DNA from: Microbacterium sp. NIBRBAC000506063
GTDB taxonomy: Bacteria; Actinomycetota; Actinomycetes; Actinomycetales; Microbacteriaceae
Direction of reading: 5' to 3'
Assembly: GCF_017968845.1 (NCBI RefSeq)
Contig: NZ_CP072877.1
Coordinates: 62,001 to 126,000, forward strand
DNA: 64,000 nt
Both the position numbers and the translations under genes were made by a program. The first letter of the stretch is position 1; every line of letters begins with the position of its first letter. The notes below the pieces were generated by a model. It ran no database searches, was not told where the DNA came from, and was given only the letters and a program-made list of their open reading frames with translations. This document shows positions 56,152 through 64,000 of this stretch, piece after piece.

Positions 56152-56637
56152 GTGACACAGGGCGACGAGCGACCGGCCGGTGGTGAAGCGATCCACCGTG
56201 ACGGTGAGATCGGCCACGATGAGACGCAGACCTTCGGGCACGATTCCGATCTGTCGTTCGTGCCGTTCGGCACCGAGCTCAGCGACGTCGAGCAGTCCGC
56301 GATCGCGGCGCTGCCCTCGGGGTCGGCGCTCCTGCTGGTCCGTTCCGGCGCCCTCGCCGGCGCCCGTTACCTCCTCGACCGCGATGTGACCACCGTCGGG
56401 CGTCATCCCGAGGCCGACATCTTCTTCGACGACGTCACCGTCTCGCGCCGTCACGCCGAGATCACCCGCACCGGCGCCGCTTTCGAGATCGTCGATCAGC
56501 GCTCGCTCAACGGCACCTATGTCAACGGAGAGCGGGTGGATCGCAGCGCCCTCTCCACCGGCTATGAGCTGCGCATCGGAAAGTTCCGGCTCCACTTCTT
56601 CGCCTCTCCTGCCGACCGCCAGGCGGCGGGTGAGTGA
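56152..56637 (+). CDS. garA: GarA/OdhI-type FHA regulator
   Basis: 161 residues from GTG 56152 with an AAGAAGGAGG ribosome site. The N-terminal GHDETQTFGHD corresponds to the ETTS-type phosphorylation motif of GarA/OdhI; the FHA domain has DVTTVGRHPEADIFFDDVTV and SRRHAEITRTGAAFEIVDQRS (phosphothreonine-binding R, S, H, N) and SLNGTYVNGERVD. By analogy, PknB/PknG phosphorylation switches its control of 2-oxoglutarate dehydrogenase and glutamate metabolism. First gene of garA-ftsR-merR. Confidence 0.9.
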   Translation: MTQGDERPAGGEAIHRDGEIGHDETQTFGHDSDLSFVPFGTELSDVEQSAIAALPSGSALLLVRSGALAGARYLLDRDVTTVGRHPEADIFFDDVTVSRRHAEITRTGAAFEIVDQRSLNGTYVNGERVDRSALSTGYELRIGKFRLHFFASPADRQAAGE

Positions 56638-57329
56638 TGGTGTCCGCTTCAGCCCGTGAGCGCTCCGCGCCCACGGGGCTGCTCAGCATCGGCCAGGTGC
56701 TCGCGCGCCTGTCGCCCGAGTTCCCCGTCCTGACCTCCAGCAAGCTGCGCTTCCTGGAGTCGAAGGGGATCGTCACGCCCTCGCGCACCGAGTCGGGTTA
56801 CCGCAAGTTCTCCGCCGCCGACGTGGAGCGGCTGCGCCTGGCCCTCACGCTGCAGCGCGATCACTACCTGCCGCTGGATGTGATCCGGGCGCATCTGGAC
56901 GACATCGACGCCGGACGCGACACGGCATCCGTTCCGCTCGCCCCGCCGCCGTCGATCACGCCGGCCTCCCGGCGCTATCGGCGCGAGGATCTGCTCGCCG
57001 CCGCGGGAGCCGCGCCGCAGCTCCTCAACGACGCGATCAGCACCGGTGTCATCACCCCGGCCGACAGCTATCCGGAGTCGACCGTGGCGCTGCTGCGCGG
57101 GCTCGTGGCGCTCGACCGGCACGGCATCGAGCCGCGGCACCTGCGTACGCTGCGTCAGAGCGCGGAGCGCGAAGTCGCCCTCATCGAGTCGGCGCTCTCC
57201 GCACTTCTGCGCCGCACCGACGCCATCTCGCGCGAGAAGGCCGGCGAGCTCGCCCCTGAGCTGGCCGCCCAGATCGACGAGGTGCGGGCCGTCTTCGTGA
57301 AAGAGGCGCTCGGTCGAATGCTGTCTTGA
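56634..57329 (+). CDS. ftsR: MerR-family cell-division regulator FtsR-like
   Basis: 231 residues: LLSIGQVLARLSPEFPVLTS, SKLRFLESKGIVTPSRTESG, YRKFSAADVERLRLALTLQR, DHYLPLDVIRAHLDDID. This long MerR type (Rv1828/FtsR) follows garA in mycobacteria and corynebacteria and activates ftsZ there. Start GTG 56634 or ATG 56637, overlapping the garA stop. Confidence 0.87.
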   Translation: MMVSASARERSAPTGLLSIGQVLARLSPEFPVLTSSKLRFLESKGIVTPSRTESGYRKFSAADVERLRLALTLQRDHYLPLDVIRAHLDDIDAGRDTASVPLAPPPSITPASRRYRREDLLAAAGAAPQLLNDAISTGVITPADSYPESTVALLRGLVALDRHGIEPRHLRTLRQSAEREVALIESALSALLRRTDAISREKAGELAPELAAQIDEVRAVFVKEALGRMLS

Positions 57330-57442
57330 CGACGTTCGGTAACGAAGAGATTGCGACACACCCTCGCAGAGGGTCGGATGTCGTTGCCGGAGGGGGAGCG
57401 CTGCTCTACCGTGGAAGTACTGGTTCTGAGGAGGGGAAGACG

Positions 57443-57988
57443 ATGGATGCGAACACTCCGTCCGATGGGGCATCTTTCGTGACGGAACTCCTCTTCACCG
57501 ATGGATTGCCCGCGATGGACGACGAGGTCGGCTACCGCGGGGCGGTCGCGGCGCGGGCCGCCGGCATCACCTATCGGCAGCTCGACTACTGGGCGCGCAC
57601 CGAGCTGGTCGAGCCCACCGTGCGCGGGGCAAAGGGCTCCGGCTCGCAGCGGCTGTACGGCTTCCGTGACATCCTCGTCCTCAAGCTCGTCAAAGAGCTC
57701 CTGAACACCGGCATCTCACTGCAGCAGATCCGCACCGCGGTCGGAGAGCTCCGTGCCGCCGGCATCCGGGATCTCAGCGGAACCACGCTCATGAGCGACG
57801 GCTCCTCGGTCTACCTCTGCACCTCGAACGACGAGGTCATCGACCTGCTCAGCCGCGGTCAGGGCGTCTTCGGGATCGCCGTGGGCAAGGTGCTGCGCGA
57901 GGTCGAGTCCACGCTCGTCGAGTTCGATGCGACGGTGCCCGACCCCGTCGACGAGCTCGCGGCGCGCCGCGCACGCCGCAGCGCCTGA
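57443..57988 (+). CDS. MerR-family regulator (Rv1830-like)
   Basis: 181 residues from ATG 57443 with GAGGAGGGGA upstream. GYRGAVAARAAGITYRQLDY, WARTELVEPTVRGAKGSGSQ, RLYGFRDILVLKLVKELLNT, GISLQQIRTAVGELRAAGI. It corresponds to the second MerR of the mycobacterial garA region. The bifunctional nuclease gene that lies between the two MerR genes in mycobacteria (Rv1829) is absent here. The 113-base gap before it may hold its own promoter. Confidence 0.87.
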   Translation: MDANTPSDGASFVTELLFTDGLPAMDDEVGYRGAVAARAAGITYRQLDYWARTELVEPTVRGAKGSGSQRLYGFRDILVLKLVKELLNTGISLQQIRTAVGELRAAGIRDLSGTTLMSDGSSVYLCTSNDEVIDLLSRGQGVFGIAVGKVLREVESTLVEFDATVPDPVDELAARRARRSA

Positions 57989-57996
57989 TCGCGGCA

Positions 57997-58063
57997 TCCG
58001 GGATCCATCCGGATCTGCGTCGGATCCCGAACGCTTCACCCTGTCCGAAGGACGCTCGCGCGT
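57997..58063. terminator. Two hairpins between convergent merR and parA
   Basis: CGGGATCC...GGATCCCG (57997-58027, 8-base stem) and GGACGC-TCGC-GCGTCC (58048-58063, 6-base stem, 4-base loop) lie in the 100-base gap between the two stops. They probably end transcription from both sides. Confidence 0.5.
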
Positions 58064-58088
58064 CCGCCTCCTGAATCGGGAGCCCGGC

Positions 58089-58897
58089 CTACTGCTCGGG
58101 AACCGGGACGCGGCCGGTGCGCACGACGCGGTCGAGCAGCTCGTCGAAGTCGGACGCCAGCTCCTGCGCCGACTCACCCGGCCACACGTGCAGGGGCTTC
58201 GCGGCGCCCTGCGCCTGCTGCAGTGAGGTGCGCTCGGGCAGCTGCGGGGAGAGCACGAGCGGACCGAACATGTCGCGCAGCTCCTTGATGCGGAACTGGT
58301 GCTCGATCGACTGGGGGCGGACCCGGTTGACGATGATGCCCAGCGGCTGGAGCCGAGGCGAGAGGCCGCGGCGGATCTCCTCGATGGCGCGGAGGGCGCG
58401 GTCGGCGGCGGCAACGGAGAACAGGCCGGGCTCGGTCACCACGACCACACGGTCGCTCGCGGCCCACGCGGTGCGCGTGAGGGCGTTGAGGGAGGGGGCG
58501 CAGTCGATGAGGACGAGGTCGTAGTCGGCCTCGACGGAGGCCAGGGCCTCCTCGAGCTTCCACACGTCGCGCACGCTCGGATGCGGGCCGTCGAAGTTGA
58601 TCGCGGAGGGGCTGCCGATGAGCACGTCGATCGTGCCGGGGTGCACCTTCGTCCAGCCGGAGGCGGTGATCGCCTGGCGGACGGTCTTCTCCTTCGGGTT
58701 CTCCAGGACGTCGGCGATGTTGAGCCTGCCGGCGACCTGGATGTCCATGCCGGTGGAGACGTCCGACTGCGGGTCGATGTCGACCACGAGAGTGCGGATG
58801 CCGCGGGCGAAGGCGGCGGAGGCGAGACCGAGGGTGACCGTGGTCTTTCCTACACCCCCTTGAGGGAGCTGACGCTGAGTACGTGCACGGAGACCAC
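58089..58897 (-). CDS. ParA-family ATPase, apparent frameshift
   Basis: About 269 residues. VLSVSSLKGGVGKTTVTLGL is the deviant Walker A (KGGVGKTT) after adding one G to the GGGGG at about 58856; then TLVVDIDPQSDVSTGMD, YDLVLIDCAPSLNALTRTAW and GIIVNRVRPQSIEHQFRIKE. No parB or parS is adjacent. It sits next to pyc and the two MerR genes, a position kept in related actinobacteria and distinct from the chromosomal parAB near the origin. Start GTG 58897 or GTG 58888. Confidence 0.87.
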
Positions 58898-58985
58898 GTT
58901 ACCGTCCCTTAGGCTGTGAGAAACGTCAACCTGCCGCGCGTGCGCGCAGTTATCCCCGTTGCACCGTCCCTACGAAGAGGTGTGC

Positions 58986-61900
58986 ATGTTCACGAAGATC
59001 CTTGTCGCCAATCGCGGAGAGATCGCCATCCGGGCCTTCCGTGCCGCCGTCGAACTGGGGGCTCGGACCGTTGCCGTCTTCCCGTGGGAGGACCGCGGCT
59101 CGGTGCACCGGCTCAAGGCCGATGAGGCCTATGAGATCGGCGAGCGGGGTCACCCGGTGCGCGCCTATCTCGACGTCGACGAGATCGTCCGGGTCGCGGT
59201 CGAGAGCGGCGCCGACGCCATCTACCCCGGTTACGGGTTCCTCTCGGAGAACCCCGATCTGGCGGAGAAGGCCGCCGCGGCCGGGATCGTGTTCATCGGA
59301 CCGCCCGCGGGCGTCCTGCAGATGGCCGGCAACAAGGTCGAGGCCAAGCGCCACGCCATCGAGGCCGGGGTGCCGGTGCTGCGTTCGACGGAGGCGTCGG
59401 ATGACGTCGACGCGCTCGTCGCGCAGGCCGACGAGATCGGTTTCCCGCTGTTCGCGAAGGCCGTCGCCGGCGGTGGCGGGCGCGGCATGCGCCGTGTCGA
59501 GAGCCGCGACGAGCTCGCTCCCGCCCTCGCCGAGGCGATGCGCGAGGCCGGCAGCGCCTTCGGCGACCCGCGCATGTTCCTCGAGCAGGCGGTCGTGCGC
59601 CCCCGGCACATCGAGGTGCAGATCCTCGCCGACAAGAGCGGCGAGACGGTGCACCTGTTCGAGCGCGACTGCTCGGTGCAGCGTCGTCACCAGAAGGTCG
59701 TGGAGATCGCCCCGGCGCCGAACCTCGACGACGACATCCGCGACGCCCTGCACCGCCACGCGATCGCCTTTGCCCGCTCGATCGGCTACGAGAACGCCGG
59801 CACGGTCGAGTTCCTCCTCGAGACGGCGGGGGAGCGCACCGGCGAGGTCGTCTTCATCGAGATGAACCCGCGCATCCAGGTCGAGCACACGGTGACCGAG
59901 GAGGTCACCGACGTCGACCTCGTCCAGGCGCAGATGCGCATCGCCAGCGGTCAGACGCTCGCCGAGATCGGCCTCACGCAGGACTCGATCCGCCTGCGCG
60001 GTGCGGCGCTGCAGTGCCGCATCACCACCGAGGACCCCACGCAGGGCTTCCGGCCCGACACCGGCAAGATCACCACGTACCGCTCGCCGGGCGGTGCCGG
60101 CATCCGCCTCGACGGCGGGACCGTGCACCAGGGTGCCCAGATCAGCCCGCACTTCGACTCGATGCTCTCCAAGCTCACCTGCCGCGGACGCGACTTCCCC
60201 GCCGCAGTCGCGCGTGCCCGTCGCGCGCTGGCGGAGTTCCGCATCCGCGGCGTCGCCACGAACATCCCCTTCCTGCAGGCGCTCCTGGATGACGAGGCGT
60301 TCATCTCGGGCGACGTCAGCACCTCGTTCATCGACGAGCGCCCCGAGCTCCTGCGCGGCCGCGAGTCCAAGGACCGCGGCACCAAGCTGCTCACCTGGCT
60401 CGTCGAGAAGACGGTCAACGCCCCGAACGGGCCGCGACCGCTGAGCATCGACCCGCTCAGCAAGCTCCCCGCCCTCGACGCGGCCGCCGAGCCCGTGCCC
60501 GGTTCGCGTCAGCGCCTGCTCGAGCTGGGTCCCGAGCGTTTCGCCGCCGACCTGCGCGCGCAGAACGCCCTGGCCGTCACCGAGACCACCTTCCGCGACG
60601 CGCATCAGTCGCTGCTGGCGACCCGCGTCCGTACGCGCGACCTCGTCGCCGCGGCGCCCGCCGTCGCGCAGCTGACCCCCGAGCTGCTTTCGGTCGAGGC
60701 CTGGGGTGGGGCGACCTACGACGTCGCGCTGCGCTTCCTCGGCGAGGACCCCTGGGAGCGCCTGGACAAGCTGCGCACGGCGCTGCCGAACGTCGCGATC
60801 CAGATGCTGCTGCGGGGGCGCAACACGGTCGGCTACACGCCGTACCCGACGAAGGTCACCGACGCCTTCGTGCGCGAGGCCGCAGACAGCGGCATCGACA
60901 TCTTCCGCATCTTCGACGCCCTCAACGACGTCTCGCAGATGCGGCCGGCGATCGACGCCGTACGCGATACCGGGACGACGATCGCCGAGGTGGCGCTCTG
61001 CTACACCGGCGACCTGCTCAACCCCGCCGAGTCGCTCTACACGCTGGACTACTACCTGCGCCTGGCCGAGCAGATCGTGGACGCCGGGCCCACGTCCTCG
61101 CGATCAAGGACATGGCCGGGCTCCTGCGACCCGGTGCCGCCTCCACGCTTGTGCGCGCGCTGCGCGAGCGCTTCGACCTGCCGGTGCACCTGCACACGCA
61201 CGACACCGCCGGCGGCCAGCTCGCGACGCTGCTCGCGGCCAGCGAGGCCGGTGTCGATGCGGTGGATGCGGCATCCGCCCCGCTCTCGGGCACGACCAGC
61301 CAGCCCTCGCTCTCGGCGCTCGTGGCGGCGCTGTCGCACACCGCGCGCGACACCGGACTGGATCTCGACGCCGTTTCGAGCCTCGAGCCCTACTGGGAGG
61401 CGGTGCGCCATCAGTACGCACCCTACGAGTCGGGTCTCCCCGGCCCCACCGGCCGCGTCTACCACCACGAGATCCCGGGCGGGCAGCTCTCGAACCTGCG
61501 CCAGCAGGCCAAGGCGCTGGGCCTCGCCGAGGACTTCGAGCTCATCGAGGACATGTATGCCGCGGCCGACGCGATCCTCGGACGCGTGCCGAAGGTGACG
61601 CCCTCCTCGAAGGTCGTGGGCGATCTCGCCCTGCACCTGGCCGCCGTCCGCGCCGACCCGGCGGAGTTCGAGGCCAACCCCGAGCGCTTCGACGTGCCCG
61701 ACTCGGTCGTGGGCTTCATGGCCGGCGAGCTCGGCGACCTTCCGGGTGGCTGGCCCGAGCCCTTCCGCAGCAAGGTGCTCGCCGGGCGCGAGGTGCGCGT
61801 CGGCGTGACCGAGGTGTCGGCAGAGGACGATGCGGCTCTCGGCGGCGACAGCGAGACCCGGCGCGACGCGCTGAACCGGCTGCTGTTCCCCGGACCGACC

Positions 61901-62392
61901 AAGGAGCTCGCCGAAGTGCGCGAGCGCTACGGCGACGTCTCCGTGCTCGACACGGGCGACTACCTGTACGGGCTCACCGCCGGTGAGGAGCACGTCGTCG
62001 AGATCGACCGCGGCGTCCAGCTCTACGCCGGTCTCGTCGCGATCGGTGACGTGGACGACAAGGGCATGCGCACGGTCATGACCACGCTCAACGGCCAGCT
62101 GCGCCCCGTCTCGGTGCGCGACGAGGCCGTCGCCGTCGACAGCGTCGAGGTGGAGAAGGCCGACACCTCGGTGCCCGGTCAGATCGCCGCCCCGTTCTCC
62201 GGCGTCGTCACGCTCAAGACCGAGGTCGGAGCCCGGGTGCGCGCCGGCGAACCGATCGCCTCGATCGAGGCGATGAAGATGGAGGCGGCCATCACCGCAT
62301 CCGTCGACGGGGTCGTCGAGCGCCTCGCGATCGGCCCGACCCAGCAGGTCGACGCCGGTGATCTTTTGGTCGTGATCCGCCCGGCACACTAA
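58986..62392 (+). CDS. pyc: Pyruvate carboxylase, apparent frameshift
   Basis: Biotin-dependent anaplerotic enzyme, 1135 residues. Biotin carboxylase: FTKILVANRGEIAIRAFRAA, AVAGGGGRGMRRVESRDEL, FIEMNPRIQVEHTVTEEVTD; carboxyltransferase: TETTFRDAHQSLLATRVRTR, GRNTVGYTPYPTKVTDAFVR, HLHTHDTAGGQLATLLA; biotinyl domain with the carrier lysine in IASIEAMKMEAAITASVDG. One base is missing near 61093 (GGGCCC context). ATG 58986 starts MFTKILVANRGE. Confidence 0.96.
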
Positions 62393-62429
62393 CCTTGACC
62401 GGTCAGCACGATCGAGAAAGTCAGGTGGC

Positions 62430-64000
62430 ATGAGCGGCAAGAAGGACGACGCGCATACAGAGGACGAGTCCCTGGGTGTGCTCGACGAGGCTGCGTCGGT
62501 CGACACCATGGGCATCGGCATCCTCGGCGGCACGGCGCAGGTCAGCGTCTCGCTGCCGATGACGGACGACGACTCCGATGACGATGTCGTCGACGACGAC
62601 GCCGTGGTCGGGGAACTCCTCGACGGCAGCTCCGAGGACGCGGCTGCGGGGGAGATCAGCGCTGCGTCCGGGGAGGACTCCGACGTCGCGGAGGCGGATC
62701 CCGCAGAGCCCGTCGACTCCACGGCGGCCTTCGCCGACGACTCCGTCATCGTGATCGAGGTCGCACCGGAGCCCGAGCCGGAGATCGCGCCGGAGGTCGT
62801 CGTGGAGACCCCGATCGAGGAGTCGCCCGAGGAGTCGCCCGAGGCGGAGGCCGCCTTCGACGACGACATCGTCAACCTCGACGAGATCGAGATCGATGAG
62901 CCGGAGCTCGACCGGACCGCACCCGACGACACCGCAACGGATGTCGGCGCCGCCGACGGCGTCGCATCCGCCGAGGACGAGGAAGAAGACCCTCCTGTGA
63001 ACGCATCCAAGGACGACAAGGCCGTCGAGACGGCTCGTCTGGCATCCGATTCCGCCCGAGTCGCGCCGCGCACGGACGTGACGCTCACCTCCAAGCGGCT
63101 GGGCGAGCTGAGCGAGCCCTCTCGCGAGTCGGCGGACCTGCTCACCTCCGACCGTCTGCTGGAGCCGAGCCATCGCGCCAAGCCCGAGCCCGAGGGCGCC
63201 TGGCCGCACTTCCTGTACACGGTCTCGGGCCGCCTCATCAACATCGGTGACAGCAAGCCGGCCCGTGCCCGCAAACAGCTCTCGGCGCGCATCGCCGGAA
63301 GCCTCCCCGGCGGCGCACGTTTCGTGGCCGTGCTCTCCCGCAAGGGCGGCGTGGGCAAGACGACCGTGACCACCCTCCTGGGGATGGCGCTGGCCGACGC
63401 CCGCGACGACCGCATCGTCGCCGTCGACGCGAATCCCGATCGGGGCACGCTCGCCGACCGCATCGCCCACCAGGGCACGAAGTCGGTGCGGGAGCTGGCC
63501 CGCATCAGCGAAGAGGTGCACGGCTACCAGGACATCTCGGCAATCGTCGGCCGCGACGCCACGCGCCTGGACGTCATCGCCTCGGATGCCGACCCCCACA
63601 TCGCCGAGGCCTTCGGCGACGTCGACTACCGCCGTGTCGCCGAGGTCGCCGCGCACTACTACTCCGTCGTCCTCACCGACACGGGGACCGGCATCGTGCA
63701 CTCGGTGATGACCGAGACGCTCGACCAGGCCGACCAGGTCGTGATCGTCGCCGGGCTCAGCGTCGACGAGGCGCGTCTGGCCTCGGAGACCCTCACCTGG
63801 CTGGAGACCAACGACCGCGCCGATCTCGCCCGTGATGCGATCGTCGTGCTCAACAAGGCGGTGCCGGGCAAGCCCATCGTCCAGGAGGACGAGCTGGAGA
63901 AGCACTTCGCCTCGCGCGTGCGCCACGTCGTGCGCATGCCCTACGACCCGCAGATCGCCGCCGGCGGCGAGATCGCCTTCGCCGAGCTGCAGCCGGAGAC
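62430..64000 (+). CDS. MinD/ParA-like ATPase with long acidic N-terminus (partial)
   Basis: Opens at ATG 62430 (AGGTGG upstream) and runs off the right edge with 523 codons and no stop. Residues 1-190 are very acidic and low-complexity (DDDSDDDVVDDDAVVGELLD, EEDPPVNASKDD). Then a MinD-like ATPase begins near residue 290: VAVLSRKGGVGKTTVTTLLG (deviant Walker A), VDANPDRGTLADRI, VVLTDTGTGIVHSVMTETLD and VLNKAVPGKPIVQEDELEKH. The layout resembles EspI/secretion-associated ATPases of actinobacteria, in which a disordered N-terminus precedes the ATPase. It starts 37 bases after pyc. Confidence 0.85.
   Translation, partial: MSGKKDDAHTEDESLGVLDEAASVDTMGIGILGGTAQVSVSLPMTDDDSDDDVVDDDAVVGELLDGSSEDAAAGEISAASGEDSDVAEADPAEPVDSTAAFADDSVIVIEVAPEPEPEIAPEVVVETPIEESPEESPEAEAAFDDDIVNLDEIEIDEPELDRTAPDDTATDVGAADGVASAEDEEEDPPVNASKDDKAVETARLASDSARVAPRTDVTLTSKRLGELSEPSRESADLLTSDRLLEPSHRAKPEPEGAWPHFLYTVSGRLINIGDSKPARARKQLSARIAGSLPGGARFVAVLSRKGGVGKTTVTTLLGMALADARDDRIVAVDANPDRGTLADRIAHQGTKSVRELARISEEVHGYQDISAIVGRDATRLDVIASDADPHIAEAFGDVDYRRVAEVAAHYYSVVLTDTGTGIVHSVMTETLDQADQVVIVAGLSVDEARLASETLTWLETNDRADLARDAIVVLNKAVPGKPIVQEDELEKHFASRVRHVVRMPYDPQIAAGGEIAFAELQPE

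Noticed and set aside
58950..63926. Long minus-strand frames of 551, 817 and 501 codons
   Set aside because: Antisense to pyc and to the acidic ATPase. The apparent serine- or valine-rich proteins mirror the biotin-enzyme and acidic-tail codons.
1..64000. tRNA, rRNA or origin of replication
   Set aside because: I found no cloverleaf-like conserved arms, no rRNA segments, and no dnaA-box cluster on reading through; a scan program would be needed to exclude a tRNA fully.

Overview
The window looks like a chromosome segment of a high-GC actinobacterium, most likely a Microbacteriaceae member close to Microbacterium. The evidence is the strong G/C third-position bias, GTG starts, ATGA/GTGA gene overlaps, two DUF7882-type proteins, an imuA-imuB-dnaE2 mutasome and a garA-ftsR-merR locus. 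I see no rRNA, tRNA or CRISPR array, and no gene-free stretch over about 300 bases. A pervasive technical signature runs through it: more than 40 reading frames break at a point where adding back one base (very often a fifth G or C in a run of four) restores a normal-length protein. I treat these as probable undercalled homopolymers and give each such gene as one reconstructed feature.

Region 1 (1-17827) is a catabolic island, visibly less GC-rich than the rest. An AraC-type regulator (cut by the window edge), alanine dehydrogenase and a class III aminotransferase lie on the minus strand. Diverging from them is one long plus-strand operon: M20 hydrolase, IclR regulator, a CUT2-like ABC importer with three tandem paralogous lipoprotein receptors, an MDR oxidoreductase, E1-alpha/beta of a 2-oxoacid dehydrogenase, two NTF2-like proteins, an amidase, an acetoacetate-decarboxylase-like protein and a cut RidA gene. 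The set suggests uptake and stepwise breakdown of an unidentified nitrogen-containing (amide or amine) compound whose nitrogen leaves through transamination and alanine dehydrogenase.

Region 2 (17827-24493) is a nest of insertion sequences. IS3-A sits next to IS3-B. IS3-B is split by IS110-A and IS110-B, and IS110-B is itself split by IS3-C, which has a 4-bp target duplication. Removing the inserts restores the host frames and normal element lengths of about 1.27-1.36 kb. The nest truncates ridA on the left and an alpha/beta-hydrolase gene on the right.

Region 3 (24494-30030) holds a GntR/FCD regulator divergent from acdS (ACC deaminase), with three related operator-like sites, then a glycosyltransferase and a GH92 alpha-mannosidase.

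Region 4 (30030-64000) is mostly chromosomal genes: an exported VDGNV-repeat protein, HAD phosphatase, diacylglycerol-kinase-like protein, an iron-box-controlled SIP protein, a type III PKS/methyltransferase/flavin monooxygenase operon resembling srsABC, topoisomerase IB, PfpI, FHA and SDR genes, the imuA-imuB-dnaE2 SOS mutasome, a hipBA toxin-antitoxin pair with three 28-bp phased operators, lpdA, a CopC-type protein, garA-ftsR-merR, a ParA ATPase, pyruvate carboxylase and an acidic MinD/ParA-like ATPase that runs off the right edge.
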